From NCBI GenBank assembly GCA_003416985.1, contig QVIN01000004.1, forward strand, positions 186,001 to 250,000: a stretch of 64,000 nt of DNA, in the 5' to 3' direction. The DNA is from Duganella sp. BJB480. GTDB lineage: Bacteria > Pseudomonadota > Gammaproteobacteria > Burkholderiales > Burkholderiaceae_D. The notes under the pieces are model-generated. The model searched no databases. It was not told where the DNA came from and saw only the letters and a list, made by a program, of their open reading frames with translations. How positions within the stretch are numbered: position 1 is the stretch's first letter; each line of letters begins with the position of its first letter. A program made the translations under genes and the position numbers. Positions 16,166 to 24,188 of the stretch are shown here, piece by piece.

Positions 16166-18423
16166 ATGCACGGTAAATTTCATCAGGCGCTTATGTCACG
16201 CAAATCCGAATACAAAGACGAAGACATCCTCCATATCATCAACGGCAGCGGCTATCGCCGTTTAAGTGGCCAGCACACGAACGGCGCTTCCGTGCATGTC
16301 TTGCTGCACGAGTGCGGGATGATCAATGAAAAATCGTCCAAGACCTTGTTGAGCAATAAGCGGGGGTGCCGGTTTATTCCCTGTCATTTACACGGAGCGC
16401 TCAGCCTCAAGCATGTCAGGTCGATCGCCGCGCAAAATGGCATCGATAAGGTGGAACATCCGGACGAAGCCAATGTTTCGCTGGAACGCCTGGAAATCTC
16501 CGCCGATGATCCGCTCACCTGGCATAAGGGCGGCCAGATCATGGCCCAGAGCTGGAACGATGTCCGCAAACGCGCGCTGTCGATCAAGAAGGGGGGGTTC
16601 TTCCAGCCTGACGGAACGAGAAGGAAAGCGCGCTCGGGGCCGATCACGATGGACGTCCTGAAAGAGATCTGCGCTTCGCGGCAGTTGATTCCGCCGTCCT
16701 CCGTCCCGGCGCGCCGGGTCAATCAAGCCGTCTACACCCACGCGCCATGCGAGGGCGAGATCACGCTCAGGTATTCGCAGCTGGAGGAGTGGGACGAGTC
16801 CCGCTGCGAACACTGTTGGCCCCGCACCGAGCAGGCCCTGCAAGCGTTTCGCCTGTTTCTGGAAGACGCCGCAATGACATATGGCGGCAATCTGAAAATG
16901 GAGGCGACGGGCAAGCAGGTCGATCGCAGCCAATCGCTGCAAATCGAGTGCCAGCTTTGCAAGGGAAAAAACAAGCCTCGAACCTACGACTACATCCGGT
17001 ACAGGGATTCGTTTATTGCGACAACGCCGATTGCCAGAATACGTACGCCGAGGAAGACAAGATAGGGCAGACGGACGCCTATTACATACAGCTGCTGAAG
17101 GATAAGGGAGTCAAGCTATTCGCGGATGCACAGCGTCTGTTCCCCCGCGCGATGCGTTATCTGATGCGTCCGCTGCCGGAAGCCGATGGGGTCAAGCCGC
17201 CGTCCAGGTATGCCCGTATCAGGGATGCCCTGGGGCTGGAGCCAAATACACCATCCAGGGACTTTTCCGACGATGAGCTTGAGCATGCGTTCCAGAAGGC
17301 GGTTGACGGCGGCGTCGAGAATATCAGCGAGCTGCGTCTGGCGCTCACCGCCGAGGTCAACAACTACATCAATCGATGCGTCGCGAGCGGCGACAAGGTT
17401 CACCATCGCATCCTTAAAAAGATGAAGTTCCGGTTCAAACATGGCTACGATATCTGTTCGGTCGAAGATGCCATTGGCTGTGTGAAGGATACCGGCAGCC
17501 AGTCATGGTCTGAGTTCGTCACGCATTATCCTGAGGCCAGCACGGTGGTCATCGAACTCGAATTCAAGGAAGCCGTCATGGCCTCGTTCGGCTGGACGCC
17601 GCTGGTCAATTATTCGGGAAAATCCGACGACGAACTGCTGGCCACGGCCATCGATACTTTCCGCGCCAATCAATTCACCACAATGAACCAGCTGGGCATC
17701 GAATATAGCAGCCTGATAAGCAATGTCAGAAGTCGCGGACTCGTCGATCGCTTGTACGACGCGCTTGGTCTGGAAAAGCCCTTTGAATGGCAAGGCATGT
17801 CGCTCGACGACCTGATCGCCGTAGTGCGCCGCAACGCGCACACCTCCTTCTCCAACTGGCATAACGAATCGTCCGGCTCCTACAAATACGCTGCGTCGCG
17901 CGATTGGGTACGCGAGGTGGGCAAGGCGCTGGGCTGGGGGGACTACAAGGGATTGAACGGCTACAGCTATGCCTCGCTGCCCGAAACGATAGTGGCCAAC
18001 CTGCTCCACATGGCCAAGTACGACTTCGCCAACCATCCGCGCATCACCCATTTTTCCGGCTATGGGGGAGGACAACCATTCGGAGACTTTCTGCTGGAAG
18101 GCGATCTCTGGGTGGAAGTATGGGCCTATCGCACCGATGAGACGCCGGCGGGGATATTCGAAAGATATCCCGAAGTGCGGCGCCACAAGGAGGGCGCTTA
18201 CGCGGCCAACGGCATGCGCTTATGCGGCATCGAGGGAGGCCTGTTCTATCGTAAGCAGACGATCGATGGAACCAGCTATGCGGCGGGCCTGTCCAGTTTC
18301 GTGCGGCATGCCTGCCAGCGCCTCAGTGATGAAAACTACGCCATCGAATACACCGCAGATCTGTTGAGCGCGGTAAGAAATTCGATTGTGGATCAAAGCG
18401 AATCCGCGATGATCGAACGCTGA
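16166..18423 (+). pseudogene. Frameshifted modular zinc-ribbon / nuclease-like protein
   Basis: Two overlapping frames (16166-17065 and onward to 18423) appear to be one broken gene of about 750 codons. The first frame ends soon after a CQLC pair (16949-16960). The missing second half of that zinc ribbon, CDNADC (17017-17034), continues in the next frame, 68 bases later, so one base added near 17012-17019 restores a single protein. Earlier Cys/His pairs (CRFIPCHLH; CEG...CEHC) suggest several zinc ribbons. The middle has repeated modules ending in DALGLE or SFGW/ALGW. The C-terminus has PETIVANLL and FGDFLLEGDLWVEVW, reminiscent of a PD-(D/E)XK fold with Trp in place of Lys. Start ATG 16166 or 16193. 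Family unknown to me; a modular DNA-binding nuclease is a hypothesis. Confidence 0.6.
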
Positions 18424-18540
18424 CCGAACGCGCCCGGGCGCCAGGGATGTAAGGCGTCCGTTGCGATCAACGATGCGCCAGGGGAAAGTCAGCCGTGCGA
18501 TAGTCGCGCGATAAGCGCTCAATGAACATCGGAGGCCCGG

Positions 18541-20010
18541 ATGCAGGCAAGCGAACATGAAGTCATCATCGTCGGCGGCGGCCCCACGGGGCTGATGCTG
18601 GCGGCCGAATTGTCGCTCGCGGGGGTGGACGTGGCCATCGTCGAGCGCAAGCCGACGCAGCAACGAGCCGGCGGACGGTCCGGCGGCTTGCATGCACGCA
18701 CGCTCGAGGTGCTCGACCAGCGCGGCATCGTCGATCGCTTCCTCGCGCAAGGCAAGATGCACCCAAAGGTCAGCTTTCACGCCGCTCTCGACCTCAGCGA
18801 CTTCCCGACCCGGCACAACTACCTGCTCGCGCAGCCGCAAGAACGCAGCGAACGGCTGCTCGCGGCATGGGTCGAAGAATTGAAGGTGCCGGTCTATCGC
18901 GACCGGGAGATGCTCTCCTTCGCCTGCGACGAGCACGGCGTCGATATCACGACGGCGCAGGGCGCCATGCGCGCCGGCTGGCTGGTGGGCTGCGACGGCG
19001 GGCGCAGCCGCGTGCGCAAACTGGCCGGCATCGGCTTTCCCGGCTGGGACGCATCCACCAGCTGGATCATCGCCGAAGTGAAGATGACCGGGAAGCCCGT
19101 GCTCGGCTTTCACGAGGACGCATCCGGCCGCCACGCGATGTCGATGATGGAGGATGGCGAGACGGTCGGCGTGGTGCTGGCGGGACGCGATCCGCACGCC
19201 ACGGGCGAGCCGTCGCTAGAGGAGTTGACGGCGGGCCTGCAAGACATCTATGGGACCGATTTCGGCGTCCACTCGCCCGCGTGGCTATCCCGCTTCAGCG
19301 ACGCCACGCGCCAGGCCGACGCCTACCGCAAGGGCCGCGTGCTGCTGGCCGGCGACGCCGCGCATATCTATCCGCCGCTGGGTGGGCAAGGCCTCAATCT
19401 CGGCGTGCAGGACGCCGTGAATCTCGGCTGGAAGCTGGCGCAGGTGGTGAAGGGCGTTTCGCCCGCCACGCTGCTCGACACTTACCAGGCCGAGCGCCAC
19501 CCGGTCGCTGCGCGCGTCCTGCGCAACACCATCGCGCAAGGCGTGCTGAGGCGGACGGATGAACGCACCGCCGTCCTCGGCGAATTCGTCACGGAGATGC
19601 TGGCGATGGACGAGCCGCGCAAGCGCTTCGGCGGCATGATATCGGGCCTCGACATCCGCTACGACCTCGGTCAAGGCCATCCGCTGCTGGGCCGCCGCAT
19701 GCCCGACCTGGACATCGAAACGGCCGTTGGGCCAACCCGCGTCTACGCATTGCTGCATGATGCGCGGCCGGTGCTGCTCAACTTCGGCATACCGGGACGC
19801 CTTGGTGGCGATCGCGTCAAGCTTGTCGACGCGAGCTTCCAGGGGGTCTGTGAATTGCCGGTCGCCGACGTGGTGCCGCTGCCGGCCGCGATACTGATAC
19901 GGCCGGACGGCTACGTGGCGTGGACCGGAGATGCAGGCGACGCCAGCCTGCCCGAGGCGATAGGGCGCTGGTTTGACGGAGCGCGGCCTCAGTCGACTGG
20001 AAAGCCGTAG
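18541..20010 (+). CDS. FAD-dependent aromatic monooxygenase (PheA/TetX-like hydroxylase)
   Basis: A 489-residue flavoprotein hydroxylase of the FAD_binding_3 type. It has the Rossmann motif VIIVGGGPTGLMLAAELSLAG near the N-terminus, a DG motif in VGCDGGRSRVRKLAGIGFPG, and the flavin-ribityl motif LLAGDAAHIYPPLGGQGLN at about residue 270. A C-terminal thioredoxin-like tail (VPLPAAILIRPDGYVAWTGD) is typical of polyketide and phenol hydroxylases. It would use NAD(P)H and oxygen to hydroxylate an aromatic substrate or an antibiotic; the substrate cannot be read from the sequence. A strong GGAGG ribosome site precedes the ATG. It lies about 2.4 kb after the vio transporter and is not obviously part of that operon. 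Its end overlaps the next, convergent gene by 22 bp. Confidence 0.9.
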   Translation: MQASEHEVIIVGGGPTGLMLAAELSLAGVDVAIVERKPTQQRAGGRSGGLHARTLEVLDQRGIVDRFLAQGKMHPKVSFHAALDLSDFPTRHNYLLAQPQERSERLLAAWVEELKVPVYRDREMLSFACDEHGVDITTAQGAMRAGWLVGCDGGRSRVRKLAGIGFPGWDASTSWIIAEVKMTGKPVLGFHEDASGRHAMSMMEDGETVGVVLAGRDPHATGEPSLEELTAGLQDIYGTDFGVHSPAWLSRFSDATRQADAYRKGRVLLAGDAAHIYPPLGGQGLNLGVQDAVNLGWKLAQVVKGVSPATLLDTYQAERHPVAARVLRNTIAQGVLRRTDERTAVLGEFVTEMLAMDEPRKRFGGMISGLDIRYDLGQGHPLLGRRMPDLDIETAVGPTRVYALLHDARPVLLNFGIPGRLGGDRVKLVDASFQGVCELPVADVVPLPAAILIRPDGYVAWTGDAGDASLPEAIGRWFDGARPQSTGKP

Positions 20011-20507
20011 TCCGGCTGAGCATTATCCGGCATCCAGGGCCAATAGGAGCGCTTGGGAATGGCCCGCCTGGCGGCGGCGAATTCCTCTTCGGTGAGAAAC
20101 AAACCAAAGAGATCGTTGCCGCCGTTGAGTGCGTAGAAGCGGTGAGAAGAATTTTTCAGTCTGGCATTCACGATCTGGAAGAAGGCGACGGTAGCCCGTT
20201 CCCAGCCATCTACATTTTGTACGCCATCGATCACTTCCCAAACGACATATTGCTGGTCACCGGCGTACACCGAGTATCCAAGCCCGTCATTGTCGATGAC
20301 TTCCCTGACCTCAAGCGGCGAGGGCGAATACCGTTCGAGCTGCGCCGACAACTCCAGGTACGCACTCAGGATGCCCTGTTCCGCCAAACTCTCAGCATCC
20401 AGGGTGACGAGCTGTTCGTAGTCCAGCGGATCGTCGGGCGGGGCTGCAGGCAAGGGAACGTCGCCGCGTCCAAACAATGACTTGATGCGATTGATCAGGA
20501 GGGCCAT
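19989..20507 (-). CDS. Hypothetical 172-residue acidic cytoplasmic protein
   Basis: The protein starts MALLINRIKSLFGRGDVPLP at ATG 20507; a longer frame upstream has no ribosome support. It contains VIDNDGLGYSVYAGDQQYVVWEVIDG and ends ...QPDYGFPVD, with many Trp and Tyr residues and no membrane segment or signal peptide. I recognise no domain. It is convergent with the monooxygenase gene and overlaps its last 22 bp. It lies just outside the mini IS3 element. A stress or immunity-type role is possible but unsupported. Confidence 0.65.
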   Translation of the reverse strand: MALLINRIKSLFGRGDVPLPAAPPDDPLDYEQLVTLDAESLAEQGILSAYLELSAQLERYSPSPLEVREVIDNDGLGYSVYAGDQQYVVWEVIDGVQNVDGWERATVAFFQIVNARLKNSSHRFYALNGGNDLFGLFLTEEEFAAARRAIPKRSYWPWMPDNAQPDYGFPVD

Positions 20508-20560
20508 GGGAGCCTTTATAGCTGGACGATTTACGCACGAGGATACCATCGATGTTGCTA

Positions 20561-20953
20561 TTACCGTCGCAGGGTTTGAATCGCCACGAGTCCGCCGATG
20601 CTGCCCGCTGCAAACCACAACAACCACTTCCATGCCGAGCTTTGGCCGAGGTATGCATTAGTACACCTGGTTTCGTACCCGGACATCTTGGCAAAGTACG
20701 CGGCGGCCTTTTTTAAAATATCGCGCTCCTCGGTTACGCGCTTCAATTCGGCCTTCAGGCGTTTCATTTCTGCGGCCTGCGCGTCCGTAGCCAGGCGCTC
20801 CTCTGCTGGCACGCTGTAGCGCTTCACCCATTGGTACATGCTGTGAACACTGACGCCGAGCCTTGCCGCGACCTCAGCGACCGCGTGGCCGCGTTCAGTG
20901 ACCTGCTTGACTGCTTCTATCTTAAATTCTTCGGTGTACCGATTTCCACTCAT
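20561..20953 (-). pseudogene. IS3-family OrfA remnant
   Basis: The ATG at 20953, with an AGGAG ribosome site, opens MSGNRYTEEFKIEAVKQVTE, a helix-turn-helix typical of IS3-family OrfA. A leucine-zipper region follows (AAEMKRLKAELKRVTEERDILKKAAAYFAKMSG). In intact elements OrfB follows by frameshift. Here OrfB is missing, and the frame runs through about 30 foreign residues and out across the right-hand inverted repeat. It can make only the DNA-binding half of the transposase. Confidence 0.85.
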
Positions 20954-21013
20954 GACCACTCCTTTTGCCTAGAATTATGGCTCAAGAGCGTCTACAAGAC
21001 TCGTGGCGATTCA
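20577..21013. mobile_element. Internally deleted IS3-family element (437 bp)
   Basis: Perfect 16-bp terminal inverted repeats, TGAATCGCCACGAGTC, lie at 20577-20592 and, reversed, at 20998-21013. They enclose orfA but no orfB. Both ends are kept although the catalytic gene is gone, so this is a mini-IS that could be moved in trans. No clear 3-4 bp target duplication is visible. Confidence 0.85.
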
Positions 21014-21132
21014 GCCTTTGATCTCATCTGCCGTAATAGCTCATGCCAAAATGCTAGCCTGCCTTAAGTAGCGAGTAAACGAAGTTCACCAGCGGTGACT
21101 TCAATTGTTAGGCCCATAAATTGCTAAATTGC

Positions 21133-21168
21133 CCCGACCAACTTTATTCGAGCCCGACCAACTTTATT
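21133..21168. repeat. Two 16-bp repeats at 20-bp spacing, Tn7-end-like
   Basis: CCCGACCAACTTTATT occurs at 21133-21148 and 21153-21168. The reverse complement begins AATAAAGT, like TnsB sites of Tn7-type ends. The 20-bp spacing and orientation match the right end of the neighbouring Tn7-like element. They lie only 9 bp outside its left boundary, so they may be the right end of an older element in the same site. Confidence 0.55.
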
Positions 21169-21172
21169 TACT

Positions 21173-21177
21173 CTAAT
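21173..21177. repeat. Left target-site duplication CTAAT
   Basis: The five bases directly before the element terminus TATTCTCACC. They are identical to 24165-24169 on the other side. A 5-bp duplication is the Tn7-family standard. Confidence 0.85.
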
Positions 21178-21193
21178 TATTCTCACCTAATAT

Positions 21194-21314
21194 AGTCGTA
21201 AATTGGTCTGGGGCAAGAATCGAAATTGCCGTGTCATACGAGCTTACTAAAGTCGTAAATTGACTCATAAGCGAACTCAAATTTCTGAAAGCCTTTTCAA
21301 TAAAGTCGTAAATT
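21194..21314. repeat. Left-end transposase-binding repeats
   Basis: Three copies of an AGTCGTAAATT core begin at 21194, 21251 and 21304, all in the same direction. The spacings are 57 and 53 bp. The outermost copy reads ATAGTCGTAAATTG, the inner two AAAGTCGTAAATT. Widely spaced sites are the Tn7 left-end pattern. Confidence 0.8.
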
Positions 21315-21328
21315 CTAACGCCCATCGA

Positions 21329-22219
21329 TTAAATTAAGGGCGGCACCACGAAACCCTGCGGCGGCTTTTGCGTTTTCCGTGTATCCGATGTAATGGTCAG
21401 GACGTTTTCCAATTTGGTGGTCGGATTTTTGCGTACTAGCGCCTCGGCAAACCGCTCATGGCGGATGAAAATTGCCACCATGAATGTCAACGCTAATAAA
21501 TAGGTTTGATAAGCAATGCCACCGAACTCGGTTGCGCCGTTGAAAGAGTCGAATCCATCATGTACCTGGAGCTCCGCATACGCAACGCTGAAAAAATACT
21601 CATCAAGGATTGGTGTCGCGCCGTATCCAATAAAATGCTCGTTCCATGCGTACACGAGTTCATGCAACGCGTCTTCCACTTCTCCCTGGATCTGGCCTGC
21701 AACTTTTTTCTTGAAGATCTCGGAGAAGAATTGCCGCGACTGGTTGCTGTAGTGGGCTACAACAGCGCGTTCGTAGTGCTCATCATCAAATACTTTTTCT
21801 GGCAACGTAATACGAAATTCGTTATCACCGATCTGTTCTATTTCACCGATCCCGGCAATGACCGATTGAGCTACACGACGACCGTGCTCAATCATTCCTA
21901 GTGCTCCGAGAATTTGCAAAGTCGGCAGGGAAATCGATGGATGACGCACAAAGGTTACTACCGGCAAATCGAACGAAGGTCGCATTTTGAGAGCCAGTTG
22001 CACAAGGCGCGTGATTCCGATTTGTAAGATGTAAAAATACTCTTCTCGTTCCCGCGACATTTCGTCAGTACGTAGAAAGTTGTACCTATACCAGTCAATC
22101 TCCGAAATCGCCGCCTTCAGCAACTGACCAATTTTATCGTGCTTGAAGACCTCAGCGATCTTCGCTTCTTCAGCTGTTAGCGCAGCAAAGAATTTGGTTA
22201 AAACAGGATTTCGCTTCAT
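21329..22219 (-). CDS. Hypothetical 296-residue protein, partner of the PIN gene
   Basis: The gene starts 22 bp after the stop of the PIN-domain gene and is almost certainly co-transcribed with it. The protein begins MKRNPVLTKFFAALTAEEAK. It is rich in helices, with a hydrophobic stretch near the C-terminus (IAYQTYLLALTFMVAIFIRH) that might be one membrane segment. It ends in a proline-rich tail, PPQGFVVPPLI. I recognise no family. Its codon use is more AT-rich than the chromosome around it, in keeping with the transposon cargo. A role as regulator, effector or antitoxin-like partner of the PIN protein is possible but cannot be read from the sequence. The ribosome site is weak. Confidence 0.8.
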   Translation of the reverse strand: MKRNPVLTKFFAALTAEEAKIAEVFKHDKIGQLLKAAISEIDWYRYNFLRTDEMSREREEYFYILQIGITRLVQLALKMRPSFDLPVVTFVRHPSISLPTLQILGALGMIEHGRRVAQSVIAGIGEIEQIGDNEFRITLPEKVFDDEHYERAVVAHYSNQSRQFFSEIFKKKVAGQIQGEVEDALHELVYAWNEHFIGYGATPILDEYFFSVAYAELQVHDGFDSFNGATEFGGIAYQTYLLALTFMVAIFIRHERFAEALVRKNPTTKLENVLTITSDTRKTQKPPQGFVVPPLI

Positions 22220-22241
22220 ATAGTGGGTCGGGGGAGTGTGT

Positions 22242-23357
22242 TCAGGATTCGGCTATTTCGATATTGGCAATATCGTCAATCTCAACGGCATCGAAGTCCA
22301 CATACTCATCCACTTCTTTTTCGTTCGAGACCTCGTCCAAATCGACGTTAACTGAAATGGAGCCACGGATCACAACCTCGAACTCTTCTTCAGCCTCGAA
22401 GTAGTGGTCATTGTGGTCCGAGACGCTTGGCTGATCTTCCACTTCCATCATGTAGAAGTCCGATTTGAAAAGGTAATAAATGGCGGACACGGTCATCAAG
22501 CACCGGAACGGTAAACCGATCTGTCCCTCACCAAAATAGGCAGCTTCTTCAAAATCAAATTCTATGTTCTCTGGATCGCCAAATGAAGATATCGTCGCTT
22601 CGTGATTGTCGTCGGGGATCGTTCGCGAGTGAATTTTTTTCCACATTACCTGATCTCCCACCTCGCTCATAAAGGCAAGGGCTAACTGATCAGGGGCGGC
22701 TGACAATTGATTAATTACGAAGGCGACCTTATCTAACACGTCCTGAGCGGCCAATGCTGCCTGCACTGTCGGCAACTCGACGAACTCGCTCAAGCTCTTC
22801 AGGACGGTGATTCCGTCCACCGTCACCGCAGCCTCGCCAAAAGCGCCGTCTTCAGAAACAATGAACAACGTCTCAACCGCGCCGAGTATCGTCAACGCAG
22901 ATTGAAATAAGAATGCGTCGGGTATGTCCTTGCGGGACTTAGGCTCCCGCAATGGCAGTTCTCCGATGAAGTACGCCTCCATCGCTCTTCTCGCGTCGTC
23001 GGCATCCAATGGATACAAAGTAGCTCCGGCATTTTCAGCCCACCTAACCAAGCCTTCTTGAGCCTCATGCTCTACCGTTGGCATGATTTCCTCAAGAGCT
23101 GCCTTGATTCCAGCAAGTTGGGATTTCACCTCACCGGACAACCTCCGATCCAACACTGTGGAAATGCCCTTGAACGCCGCCTGCATCTCCTTACGATACT
23201 GCTCCAGCTGCTGAGTCTGAAACTCACGCAACACAATGTAGGGAATGTGCAATCGAAGAGCGCCTGCTTTGCATAGGCGCTCAATCGCCTTAAAAGGCAG
23301 CCCCGTTTGGTTTGGGTCTTTGCGATAGATATTTGTGTCAATCAAGATATCAAGCAT
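22242..23357 (-). CDS. PIN-domain ribonuclease-like protein (DUF4935 type)
   Basis: A 371-residue protein whose first 180 residues form a PIN nuclease domain. MLDILIDTNIYRKD carries catalytic Asp7, VLREF gives Glu45, KDIPDAFLFQ gives Asp144 and Asp147, and FIVSEDGAF gives Asp170. The acidic quartet is intact, so metal-dependent RNA cleavage is likely. The C-terminal half is unusual: an acidic beta-rich region (FEAEEEFEVVIRGSISVNVDLDE) and a very acidic tail. The start is supported by AAGGTG five bases before the ATG. It is the first gene of a two-gene operon inside the Tn7-like element. PIN proteins in mobile cargo are often toxins or defence effectors; that role is inferred. Confidence 0.87.
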   Translation of the reverse strand: MLDILIDTNIYRKDPNQTGLPFKAIERLCKAGALRLHIPYIVLREFQTQQLEQYRKEMQAAFKGISTVLDRRLSGEVKSQLAGIKAALEEIMPTVEHEAQEGLVRWAENAGATLYPLDADDARRAMEAYFIGELPLREPKSRKDIPDAFLFQSALTILGAVETLFIVSEDGAFGEAAVTVDGITVLKSLSEFVELPTVQAALAAQDVLDKVAFVINQLSAAPDQLALAFMSEVGDQVMWKKIHSRTIPDDNHEATISSFGDPENIEFDFEEAAYFGEGQIGLPFRCLMTVSAIYYLFKSDFYMMEVEDQPSVSDHNDHYFEAEEEFEVVIRGSISVNVDLDEVSNEKEVDEYVDFDAVEIDDIANIEIAES

Positions 23358-23480
23358 AGCGCACCTTATTCAGACTTTTTCTTTGCCGAGGTCTGCCACT
23401 AGGCGAGACTTAATAACTCACGAAAAGTGAACAGTGTTATATAAACAATCATGACAATTTACCTTATTGCAACCATTTGC

Positions 23481-23600
23481 TCAAGTTACTAATACAAATT
23501 TATTGGCCATTTCCCACTTTTCGCGGTCGTATTCATGCTTGTTATAAATGCTCCGCACACCGGGCTTCATTTGGTCAAGTACGGCTTTCGCGGTAAGCGT
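23481..23600 (-). pseudogene. C-terminal fragment of a tyrosine recombinase
   Basis: A minus-strand frame of about 39 codons, bounded by stops, reads LTAKAVLDQMKPGVRSIYNK and then HEYDREKWEMANKF. The IYNKHEYDREKWE segment contains the Tyr context found at the end of P4-type phage integrases. The catalytic domain upstream is gone. It is debris of an older integrative element inside the Tn7-like transposon. Confidence 0.65.
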
Positions 23601-23674
23601 CTACTCAACGACGTCATGAGTGGGGCGGCGATTTAATAGATGATGGCATCACACCGCTGGGAAGGGGCGTTATC

Positions 23675-23923
23675 TCAGAGGGCTGCGGACAGGTTGCGAT
23701 TCCAAGGCAAGAAATCATCCACCCGGTTGACGGGATGATCGGCGATATGCGTCAGCACGTGACGCAACCAGGCTTCTGAGCCGACACCGTTCAGCCTGGC
23801 AGTGCCGATCAGCGAGTAGATCGCGGCAGCGCATTCGCCACCGCTGTCGGTACCAGCAAACAGGTAGTTGCGGCGGCCTATAGCGATGCCACGCAAGGCA
23901 CGTTCGACCGCCGAGGAGCGGTC
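23675..23923 (-). pseudogene. C-terminal fragment of an IS66-family transposase
   Basis: The frame reads [23 protein letters not shown] and continues through [15 protein letters not shown] and [19 protein letters not shown] to LLPWN-type ending residues. This matches the conserved C-terminus of IS66 TnpC. An in-frame stop (23924-23926) cuts it off upstream, so about five sixths of the gene is missing. No IS66 end could be seen. Confidence 0.85.
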
Positions 23924-24098
23924 TCACCGCCCCTCAACAGTTCTTCAGAGATCTCATTGCACGCATCAAAAACCTCACACATTGCATCAAAAATCGCACC
24001 TTATATCTCACGTTACGCTCAACTACATCTAGCTAACAGCTCTCTCGAGCCCAGATTCGCAGTATTTCGCATACTTTCCGATCACGCTCTAAATTCGC

Positions 24099-24153
24099 AT
24101 TTACGACTTTAATGCGTAATTTACGACTTTAATGAACAATTTATGACTTTAAT
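24099..24153. repeat. Right-end transposase-binding repeats
   Basis: Three copies of TTACGACTTTAAT-type sites start at 24101, 24121 and 24141. The last is changed to TTATGACTTT. They step by exactly 20 bp and point opposite to the left-end sites. A degenerate fourth may lie near 24085. Tight packing is the Tn7 right-end pattern. Confidence 0.85.
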
Positions 24154-24164
24154 TGGCGAGAATA

Positions 24165-24169
24165 CTAAT
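24165..24169. repeat. Right target-site duplication CTAAT
   Basis: Second copy of the 5-bp duplication. It begins directly after the terminus GGCGAGAATA and lies within the attTn7 interval downstream of glmS. Confidence 0.85.
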
Positions 24170-24188
24170 CAACGCTTCCCGGCAGCTA

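Larger units (their letters stand above)
21178..24164. mobile_element. Non-autonomous Tn7-like transposon at the glmS attachment site
   Basis: Both ends begin with near-identical inverted termini (TATTCTCACC at the left, TATTCTCGCC reading in from the right). Exact 5-bp CTAAT duplications flank them. Inside are repeated TnsB-type sites with AAAGTCGTAAAT cores: three widely spaced at the left end and three at exact 20-bp steps at the right end, the asymmetric pattern of Tn7. The right end lies 24 nt beyond the glmS stop codon, the classical attTn7 position and orientation. No tnsABCDE genes are present. The cargo is two minus-strand genes plus eroded integrase and IS66 pieces. The termini are TAT...ATA rather than the usual TGT...ACA. 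Confidence 0.88.

Noticed and set aside
21014..21132. Possible CRISPR-like or attI-like repeats between the IS3 derivative and the Tn7-like end
   Set aside because: Only two short copies at 20-bp spacing are present, without spacers or cas genes. The transposase-site interpretation fits better.
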